DNA of 13,977 nt, from contig JAMWZF010000040.1 of the NCBI GenBank assembly GCA_024304875.1, positions 1 to 13,977 on the forward strand, read 5' to 3'. The notes beneath the pieces are model-generated. The model saw nothing but the letters and a program-made list of their open reading frames with translations. It searched no databases and was not told the DNA's origin. The position numbers and the translations under genes were made by a program. Source of the DNA: Paracoccaceae bacterium (GTDB lineage: Bacteria; Pseudomonadota; Alphaproteobacteria; Rhodobacterales; Rhodobacteraceae). Below are positions 1 to 5,309 of this stretch, one piece after another. Numbering within the stretch: the stretch's first letter is position 1; every line of letters starts with the position of its first letter.

Positions 1-2
1 CC

Positions 3-1391
3 GCCTCCGAGGTCTCGGGCGACGTCTCCATCGCGCTCTGGGACGCCGAGACCGGCACGCCGATCCTGGAGCGGAACGCAGACCGGCCCCTGCCCCCCGC
101 CAGCGTGATGAAGGCGCTGACGGCGCTCTACGCGCTCGACACCCTCGGCGCCGACCACCGCTTCACCACCACGATCTATGCCACTGCCCCCGTGGTGGAC
201 GGAGTGCTCGATGGGGACCTGATCCTTGCTGGCGGCGGCGATCCCACGCTCGTGACCGACGACCTGGCCGAGATGGCGCAGGCGCTCAAGGACACCGGCC
301 TGCGCGAGGTGCGGGGCCGCTTCGGCGTCTGGGCCGGCGCCCTGCCCTATGCCGAGGAGATCGACCCGCCGCAACTCGACCACCTCGGCTACAACCCCGC
401 GGTCAGCGGGCTCAACCTCAACTTCAACCGGGTGCATTTCGAGTGGGCGCGCGTCAGTGGCGACTGGCGGGTCACGATGGACGCGCGGTCCGACATCCAC
501 CGCCCTGCGGTGAGCATGGCGCGGATGCGCGTCGCCGAGCGCAGCCTGCCGATCTACACCTACGCCGACGGCGGGACCTACGACGACTGGTCGGTGGCCA
601 GCGGCGCCCTCGGCGACGGCGGCGCCCGCTGGCTGCCGGTCCGCAAGCCCGCGCTCTACGCCGGGGAGGTCTTCCAGACCTTCGCCCGGTCCCAGGGCAT
701 CGTCCTCCCCGCGCCGGTGCGGATGGAGGTGTCGGACGGCATCGGCCTCGTCGAACACAGCTCGGCGCCCCTGTCCGAGATCCTGACGGACATGCTGCTC
801 TATTCCACCAACCTCACGGCCGAGGCGGTGGGGCTGGCGGCGAGCCTGTCGCGGTCGCCGGAGGTCGCCGGACTGGATGCCTCTGCCGCGATGATGTCGG
901 ACTGGCTGGCGGCGGAGTTCGGCACCACGCTCCGCGCGGCGGATCACTCGGGCCTTGGAGACGATTCGGACGTCTCCGCCGCGGACCTCGCCCGCGTCTG
1001 GTCTGCCCCGGGCGTGCGGGCCCGGCTCGCGCCGCTGATGAAGGAGATCGCCATCCTGGACAGCGAAGGCCGGCCGGTCTCGCCCCAACCCTCCGCGATC
1101 CGCGCCAAGACCGGCACGCTGAACTTCGTCACCACCCTCTCGGGCTACCAGACAACCGCCGGTGGCCGGCACCTCGCCTTCGCGATCCTCGCGACGGATC
1201 TCGAGCGCCGCGCGGCGGCCAAGGCGGCAGGGGACGAGATCCCGGCAGGGTCGATCACCTACAACGGCCGCGCCAAACGTCTGCAGCAGGCGCTTCTGTC
1301 ACGCTGGGGCGTGGTATCGGGGCCGGTGACCGAGGCGGAACTGGCCGGCGCGACGGACGCCGAGGTCGAGACGCCGCAACCGGACCTCTGA
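3..1391 (+). CDS. dacB: D-alanyl-D-alanine carboxypeptidase/endopeptidase, PBP4-type (5' truncated by window edge)
   Basis: Peptidase family S13 penicillin-binding protein, which trims or cross-cleaves peptidoglycan stem peptides in the periplasm. The frame is open from base 3 to the TGA at 1389-1391, giving 462 visible residues; the N-terminus, with its expected signal peptide, lies before the window. All three penicillin-binding motifs are present: SVMK (nucleophile Ser codon 102-104, Lys 111-113) in the context PASVMKALTALYAL, STN at 804-812 in YSTNLTAEAVG, and KTG at 1107-1115 in AKTGTLNFVTTLSGY. The long spacing between SxxK and SxN (about 234 residues) is characteristic of the PBP4/DacB family with its inserted domains, rather than DacA-type enzymes. 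The GTG at 105 is not the start, because it would remove the catalytic serine. The gene converges on the TerB-like gene, with about 190 bp between stops. The family call is firm; carboxypeptidase versus endopeptidase preference cannot be read from sequence. Confidence 0.93.
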   Translation, partial: ASEVSGDVSIALWDAETGTPILERNADRPLPPASVMKALTALYALDTLGADHRFTTTIYATAPVVDGVLDGDLILAGGGDPTLVTDDLAEMAQALKDTGLREVRGRFGVWAGALPYAEEIDPPQLDHLGYNPAVSGLNLNFNRVHFEWARVSGDWRVTMDARSDIHRPAVSMARMRVAERSLPIYTYADGGTYDDWSVASGALGDGGARWLPVRKPALYAGEVFQTFARSQGIVLPAPVRMEVSDGIGLVEHSSAPLSEILTDMLLYSTNLTAEAVGLAASLSRSPEVAGLDASAAMMSDWLAAEFGTTLRAADHSGLGDDSDVSAADLARVWSAPGVRARLAPLMKEIAILDSEGRPVSPQPSAIRAKTGTLNFVTTLSGYQTTAGGRHLAFAILATDLERRAAAKAAGDEIPAGSITYNGRAKRLQQALLSRWGVVSGPVTEAELAGATDAEVETPQPDL

Positions 1392-1393
1392 CC

Positions 1394-1416
1394 GGCGGGG
1401 CGGGGCGAGCCCCGCC
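1394..1416 (+). terminator. GC-rich hairpin just after dacB stop, weak terminator candidate
   Basis: Three bases after the dacB stop, GGCGGGGC (1394-1401) pairs perfectly with GCCCCGCC (1409-1416) around a 7-nt loop. No T-tract follows, so intrinsic termination here would be inefficient; the larger inverted repeat at 1461-1550 may do the work instead. Confidence 0.35.
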
Positions 1417-1460
1417 TTGGGGCGCCTCTCGATCAATCGTCGGACGGGGTCGGCGACGGC

Positions 1461-1550
1461 GCTCCCGAAGATGAGTATTTGGACCAAGTCGAACCTGGAA
1501 GCGCGCGCCCTGCTGCTTCGACTTGGCCATAAATACTCTTCTTGGGGGGC
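1461..1550. repeat. ~90-nt imperfect inverted repeat between convergent genes (possible bidirectional terminator)
   Basis: The left arm 1461-1493 pairs with the right arm 1517-1550 around a 23-nt loop (1494-1516). The inner 10 bp are perfect (CCAAGTCGAA 1484-1493 with TTCGACTTGG 1517-1526). After a small internal loop, GAGTATTT (1473-1480) pairs perfectly with AAATACTC (1531-1538). Beyond a T-T mismatch, AGAA at 1468-1471 pairs with 1540-1543, and after a G-G mismatch GCTCCC (1461-1466) pairs with GGGGGC (1545-1550), including one G-T wobble. It sits between the dacB and TerB-like stop codons, so it would form in transcripts from either side. There is no long T-run, so termination is inference; an intergenic repetitive palindrome is an alternative. 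Confidence 0.7.
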
Positions 1551-1581
1551 TACGCCGCCTTTCCGCGACCCGCCCTCCCGG

Positions 1582-2013
1582 TCAGAGCGTCATGTGCCGC
1601 GCCCGCGCACCGCGCTCGATGGCGGCGGCGTGCAGCCGGTCGATCTCCAGCTCGTGGCGAATTTCCTCGAGCAGCCGCAGCTCGGGCTGGGCGATGTCGC
1701 CGTCCGCCGCCGCCACGTCGCAGGCCAAGGCATAGGCGGTCTCGGCCAGCCGCTGCGGCAGGGCCTCCTTGACCATGCCAAGCAGCGCATCCAGCCCGTC
1801 CTCCTGGTCGAAAAGGTCGAACACCGTCCGCGTCAGTTGCGGGACCCGGTCGCTGTCGAACGCGGCAAAAACCGGCAGGTTGTTGATGATGTTGGTGATC
1901 TTCACCAACTCGGACGTCCGCACGTTCTCGTCGCTCGCCGAGACGGCGATCATCAGGGCGCAGAGGGCGTCCTGCGCGGTGAGGTGGGTCGTCTCGGTCA
2001 GCTCGTCGGACAT
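1582..2013 (-). CDS. TerB-like (tellurite resistance / DjlA-type domain) family protein
   Basis: A 143-residue cytoplasmic, all-helical protein. It matches the TerB fold pattern: an N-terminal half with CALMIAVSASDENVRTSEL (residues 18-36) and a second half with the diagnostic ADGDIAQPE (103-111), followed by a helix ending in EIRHELEID. In TerB the acidic residues of this DGxIxxxE motif are linked to metal binding. It is a stand-alone gene without a neighbouring ter operon (no TerC/D/Z), so a real tellurite-resistance role is not supported; the name reflects the fold only. The start ATG (complement of 2011-2013) has a good Shine-Dalgarno AAGGAG (complement of 2022-2027) 8 nt upstream. It is divergent from the lysyl-tRNA synthetase. 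Family assignment is moderately secure; the function is unknown. Confidence 0.8.
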   Translation of the reverse strand: MSDELTETTHLTAQDALCALMIAVSASDENVRTSELVKITNIINNLPVFAAFDSDRVPQLTRTVFDLFDQEDGLDALLGMVKEALPQRLAETAYALACDVAAADGDIAQPELRLLEEIRHELEIDRLHAAAIERGARARHMTL

Positions 2014-2046
2014 CGGCCGCTCTCCTTCATCTCGGGGTAGGATTTA

Positions 2047-2075
2047 TTGACCCTGCACCCGCCCTGCAATAGGAG
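2047..2075 (+). promoter_or_regulatory. Candidate sigma-70-type promoter for lysS
   Basis: TTGACC (2047-2052) is close to the -35 consensus. It is followed after 17 bp by TAGGAG (2070-2075), a poor -10. It lies in the short divergent region between the TerB-like gene and lysS, where a lysS promoter is expected. The -10 mismatch keeps this tentative. Confidence 0.3.
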
Positions 2076-2083
2076 GCCCGCGT

Positions 2084-2100
2084 GCGGCCCTGACGGCCGC
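2084..2100 (+). promoter_or_regulatory. Small hairpin in lysS leader
   Basis: GCGGCC (2084-2089) and GGCCGC (2095-2100) form a perfect 6-bp stem with loop CTGAC, 11 nt before the lysS Shine-Dalgarno CAAGGA (2111-2116). There is no anti-terminator layout or T-box signature, so a regulatory role is only a possibility in such GC-rich DNA. Confidence 0.25.
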
Positions 2101-2127
2101 CCCTTTCTCCCAAGGACCCGTGAGACG

Positions 2128-3768
2128 ATGACCGACCTGCGCGACGCCGCGATGACCTCGAAAGCCTGGCCCTTCGAAGAGGCCCGGGCGCTGCTGAAAC
2201 GGGTTCAGGAGCAGGGCAAGACAGAGGTCCTGTTCGAGACCGGCTACGGCCCCTCGGGCCTGCCGCACATCGGCACCTTCGGCGAGGTCCTGCGCACCAC
2301 GATGATCCGCCGCGCCTTCGAGGTGATTAGCGACATTCCCACCCGGCTCATCTGCTTCTCGGACGACCTCGACGGGATGCGCAAGGTCCCCGGCAACGTG
2401 CCCAACCGCGACAAGCTGGCCGAGGCGCTGCAGCTGCCGCTGACCTCCGTGCCTGACCCCTTCGAGGAGTTCGAGAGCTTCGGGCACCACAACAACGCGA
2501 TGCTCCGCCGCTTCCTCGACACCTTCGGGTTCGAGTACGAGTTCTATTCGGCGACCGAGTTCTACAAGTCCGGCCGGTTCGACGCGGTCCTGAAGCGGGC
2601 CGCCGAGCGCTATGACGAGATCATGAAGGTCATGCTGAAGTCGCTGCGCGAGGAGCGCCAGCAGACCTATTCGATCTTCCTGCCGCTGCATCCCGAGACG
2701 GGCCGGGTCCTCTACGTGCCGATGAAGCACGTCGATCCGGTCAACCACACGATCACCTTCGATGACGAGGACGGCCGCGAATGGACCCTCCCCGTCACCG
2801 GCGGCAATGTGAAGCTCCAGTGGAAGCCCGACTTCGGCGCCCGCTGGGCCGCGCTCGACGTCGATTTCGAGATGTATGGCAAGGACCACAGCACCAACAC
2901 GCCGATCTACGACCGCATCTGCGAGATCCTGGGCGGGCGGGCGCCGAACCACTTCACCTACGAATTGTTCCTCGACGAGAACGGGCAGAAGATCTCGAAG
3001 TCCTCGGGCAACGGCGTCTCCATCGACGAATGGCTGACCTATGCCTCGACGGAATCCCTCAGCTATTTCATGTACCTCAAGCCCAAGACGGCCAAGCGCC
3101 TGCACTTCGACATCATCCCCAAGATGGTGGACGAATATCACCAGCAGTTGCGCGCCTATCCCGGGCAGGACATCGCCGGGCAGCTGAACAACCCGGTCCA
3201 TCACGTCCACCAGGGCGAGGTGCCGGCTTCGACCATGGTCGTGCCCTTCGCCATGCTCCTGAACCTCGCCTCCGTCTCGGGCGCGACGGACAAGGCCGGC
3301 CTCTGGACCTACATCAACCGCTACGCGCCGGACGCCTCGCCCGAGGCGAACCCCGACCTCGACGCCGCCGCCGGTTTCGCGATCCGCTATTACGAGGATT
3401 TCGTGAAGCCGAACCGGCAGTTCCGCCTGCCGGACGACAAGGAGCGGGCCGCGTTGATCGAGCTGCGGGACGCGATCCGGGACGAGGCCAAGGCGCTGGA
3501 CGTCATCGCCCGCAAGAACGCCGAGGCCGGAAGCGACGAGCCCCTGCCGCAGGTGAACTGGCAGGACGAGGAGTTCCTCCAGTCCATCGTCTTCGCCGTC
3601 GGCAAGGACCACGGGTTCGAGCCGCTGCGCGCCTGGTTCTCCTGCCTCTACGAGGTGCTGCTGGGCGCGACCCAGGGGCCGCGCTTCGGCGGGTTCATCG
3701 CGCTCTACGGCATCGACGAGACGGCGGCGCTGATCGACAGCGCTCTGGCGGGAGAGCTCGCCGGCTGA
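2128..3768 (+). CDS. lysS: Lysyl-tRNA synthetase, class I (archaeal-type)
   Basis: Charges tRNA-Lys with lysine in the cytoplasm (EC 6.1.1.6). This is the class I enzyme (COG1384; also called lysK), unrelated to the class II LysRS of most bacteria but established in alphaproteobacteria, spirochaetes and archaea. The class I signatures are clear: the HIGH-like PHIG at residues 46-49 in GPSGLPHIGTFGE, and the KMSKS-like KISKS at 288-292 in GQKISKSSGNG. The 546-residue length is normal for the family. I chose ATG 2128 because AAGGA (2112-2116) lies 11 nt upstream and the N-terminus MTDLRDAAMTSKAWPFEEARALLKR fits remembered Rhodobacteraceae homologues; a second in-frame ATG at 2152 is possible. 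The frame extends upstream to a TTG at 2047, but that lies in the probable promoter. Its stop is only 2 bp from the stop of the convergent CHAD gene. Confidence 0.96.
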   Translation: MTDLRDAAMTSKAWPFEEARALLKRVQEQGKTEVLFETGYGPSGLPHIGTFGEVLRTTMIRRAFEVISDIPTRLICFSDDLDGMRKVPGNVPNRDKLAEALQLPLTSVPDPFEEFESFGHHNNAMLRRFLDTFGFEYEFYSATEFYKSGRFDAVLKRAAERYDEIMKVMLKSLREERQQTYSIFLPLHPETGRVLYVPMKHVDPVNHTITFDDEDGREWTLPVTGGNVKLQWKPDFGARWAALDVDFEMYGKDHSTNTPIYDRICEILGGRAPNHFTYELFLDENGQKISKSSGNGVSIDEWLTYASTESLSYFMYLKPKTAKRLHFDIIPKMVDEYHQQLRAYPGQDIAGQLNNPVHHVHQGEVPASTMVVPFAMLLNLASVSGATDKAGLWTYINRYAPDASPEANPDLDAAAGFAIRYYEDFVKPNRQFRLPDDKERAALIELRDAIRDEAKALDVIARKNAEAGSDEPLPQVNWQDEEFLQSIVFAVGKDHGFEPLRAWFSCLYEVLLGATQGPRFGGFIALYGIDETAALIDSALAGELAG

Positions 3769-3770
3769 TC

Positions 3771-4661
3771 TCAGGCGGCGTCCATCCGCTTCCACCACGT
3801 GCCCCAGCGGGCGGTCAGCGCCTTGGCGTCGTCGGCGTAAAGCCGGGCGCCGAGGTCGAAGGCCTGCGCCTCGAGATGGCCGCGGTCGGCCTCGATGGCG
3901 GCGGCCAATTCGCTCCGCCCCGGCTCCGCCATCATCCCGTCCAGCGCCTTCGACAGGACGTGCAGGTCCTGCCTCTCGCCGAGGAGGTCGGACAGCCGGT
4001 GCGCCTCGCGGGCCCGCGCCCGCATCGGGCCACGCCAGATCGGGGTCAGCAGACGGGTGTGATACCAATGGTACTTCACCCGCTTGCGCCATTCGTGCAG
4101 CGCCTCGGCGGTCGGGTCGGCCTGCGCGGCTTCCATCGCGGCGCGGCCCCGCGCGTAGGTCTTGGCAAGTCCCTTGCGGAGGCTCTTCCACTTGTCCGGC
4201 CGCACCTTCCAGCCGCCGGCGCGGACGCCCACCTCCATCAGGGTCGAGCGAAAGCGCGCCAGGTTCTCCTGCACCTCCGGGTCCGACTGGGCCGCGTCCC
4301 GCGCCTCCACCAGCCGCTTGCGCAGCGGCAACGTGCGGCGGCGGTCGAGGTAGGAGTGGCCCGCGGTCACCCGGTCCAGCGCCTCGATCAGCGCGGCCTT
4401 GTCGCGCAGCTCCGAGACCTGCCTGGCGGCATCGCGCAGGGCCGCGTTCTCCTCGGCGTAGGTCTTGAACCCCGGCCGGACGAGGCGGATCAGGCCCCGC
4501 AGCTTCTTGCAGCGCTTGCGGGCGTCGTGGATCGCCTCGGCGGTCTCGACCGGCCCCTCGGCATACTCGAGGCTCTCCTGCGCCTTGGCCAGCTGTTCGG
4601 CCGCGATCCGGCGGACCGCCTTGGTCAGGCTCGGGTCGATGGGGTCGATGGTGTAGCTCAT
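3771..4661 (-). CDS. CHAD domain-containing protein
   Basis: A 296-residue, strongly basic alpha-helical protein. CHAD domains (conserved histidine alpha-helical domain) are known to bind inorganic polyphosphate and often accompany CYTH triphosphatases or polyphosphate granules. Two copies of the signature helix are visible: IHDARKRCKKLRGLIRL (residues 44-60) and LHEWRKRVKYHWYHTRLL (188-205), each with a conserved His followed by Arg/Lys clusters. The typical HRLSDLLGERQDLHVL stretch follows at 221-236. No CYTH domain is fused here and none is adjacent. There is no signal peptide or membrane segment, so it should be cytoplasmic. The start ATG (complement of 4659-4661) opens with MSYTIDP, typical of CHAD proteins, but its Shine-Dalgarno is weak (only CAGGG close upstream). 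It converges on lysS with 2 bp between stops. Domain assignment is firm; the cellular role is inferred from the family. Confidence 0.9.
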   Translation of the reverse strand: MSYTIDPIDPSLTKAVRRIAAEQLAKAQESLEYAEGPVETAEAIHDARKRCKKLRGLIRLVRPGFKTYAEENAALRDAARQVSELRDKAALIEALDRVTAGHSYLDRRRTLPLRKRLVEARDAAQSDPEVQENLARFRSTLMEVGVRAGGWKVRPDKWKSLRKGLAKTYARGRAAMEAAQADPTAEALHEWRKRVKYHWYHTRLLTPIWRGPMRARAREAHRLSDLLGERQDLHVLSKALDGMMAEPGRSELAAAIEADRGHLEAQAFDLGARLYADDAKALTARWGTWWKRMDAA

Positions 4662-4779
4662 GGCCCTGAGCTAGCGTCGGATCGCGGCGGGGCGAGGCAG
4701 GGCGCGGGCCATGAAAATGAAACCTTTCCGCAGGGTCGCCCGTATCTGCCAGTAGTCACCCCAACCGGAGAGACGACCC
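4662..4779. other. Divergent intergenic region between CHAD and DUF4864 genes
   Basis: This 118-bp gap must hold promoters for both divergent genes. The only A/T-rich patch is around 4711-4728. I could not pair a -35 with a -10 at acceptable spacing on either strand (TGAAAC at 4718 and GTATCT at 4742 are 18 bp apart but poor matches). No strong hairpin or repeat is visible. Confidence 0.5.
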
Positions 4780-5175
4780 ATGCGCGCCTTCCTTCTCAGC
4801 CTGCTGCTGCTCCTGCCCCTGCCGGCGGCGGCTCAAGACGATGAAATCACGGGGGTTATTCAAAGCCAGCTCGACGCCTTCACCGACCGCGACGTCGCCG
4901 AGGCCTGGACCTTCGCCGGCCCCAACATCCAGGCGATGTTCGGCACGCCCGACAACTTCGGCACCATGGTCCGCGAGGGCTATCCCATGGTCTGGGACAA
5001 TGCCGAGACACGGTTCATGCAGCAGGAGACGCAGGACAACCGGGCGATCCAACGGGTGCTGATCCGCGATCCCGGCGGGGCGACCCACGTGCTCGACTAC
5101 ATGATGAGCCGGACCTCGGAGGGCTGGAAGATCAGCGGCGTGCGGATCGTCCCCGCCCCCGACACCGGCGTCTGA
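4780..5175 (+). CDS. DUF4864 domain-containing exported protein
   Basis: A small 131-residue protein with a clear Sec signal peptide: MRAF, a leucine-rich core (residues 5-14) and a predicted signal peptidase I site after Ala18 (PLPAAA|QDD). The mature ~113 residues look like the DUF4864 family (SnoaL/NTF2-like by general appearance): an N-terminal helix IQSQLDAFTDRDVAEAWTF, a GTPDNFGTMVREGYPMVW centre, and a C-terminal beta sheet ending in SEGWKISGVRIVP. The biochemical function of the family is unknown; a periplasmic location is expected. The start ATG has GGAG (4767-4770) 9 nt upstream. It stands alone, divergent from CHAD and 134 bp before the beta-helix gene, so co-transcription with the latter is possible but not shown. 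Confidence 0.82.
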   Translation: MRAFLLSLLLLLPLPAAAQDDEITGVIQSQLDAFTDRDVAEAWTFAGPNIQAMFGTPDNFGTMVREGYPMVWDNAETRFMQQETQDNRAIQRVLIRDPGGATHVLDYMMSRTSEGWKISGVRIVPAPDTGV

Positions 5176-5183
5176 GACCCGTT

Positions 5184-5197
5184 GCAGGGCGCCCTGC
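5184..5197. terminator. Perfect 14-bp palindrome after DUF4864 gene
   Basis: GCAGGGCGCCCTGC begins 8 nt after the DUF4864 stop and can fold into a 5-bp stem with a GCGC loop. No T-tract follows, so it is at best a weak terminator or attenuator. Confidence 0.3.
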
Positions 5198-5246
5198 CAC
5201 CGTGACGGACCGGCAAGGCCCCTTTCACGACTGAGGACTACCCCTC

Positions 5247-5290
5247 CCCGCGCAAGTGCGGGACCGGCCGCGCCGCACCCGGCGCGGGCC
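5247..5290 (+). promoter_or_regulatory. Two consecutive leader hairpins upstream of the beta-helix gene
   Basis: CCCGC (5247-5251) pairs with GCGGG (5258-5262). Immediately after, GGCC/GCGCCG (5266-5275) pairs with CGGCGC/GGCC (5280-5290) with G5286 bulged and a 4-nt loop. The second stem ends 7 nt before the AAAGGGG ribosome-binding site (5298-5304). They may shape translation initiation or mark the end of an upstream transcript; GC-rich DNA forms such stems by chance, so confidence is low. Confidence 0.35.
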
Positions 5291-5309
5291 AGCGACAAAG
5301 GGGTACTCC

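Noticed and set aside
1582..2013. Tellurite resistance operon
   Set aside because: Only a single TerB-fold gene is present, with no terZACDE neighbours, so no resistance system can be claimed.
2047..2127. Upstream extension of LysRS to a TTG start at 2047
   Set aside because: The TTG is part of a probable -35 box, the extension resembles nothing in the family, and ATG 2128 has a Shine-Dalgarno site.
2044..4191. Long open reading frame of 715 codons on the minus strand
   Set aside because: It lies opposite lysS and overlaps the CHAD gene out of frame. The translation is low-complexity, rich in Gly, Ala, Arg and Val, without a recognisable domain: a normal antisense shadow in GC-rich DNA.
2781..4844. 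687-codon plus-strand frame running through lysS and opposite the CHAD gene
   Set aside because: Out of frame with lysS; product is Arg/Gly/Ala-rich without domains and it spans two well-supported genes.
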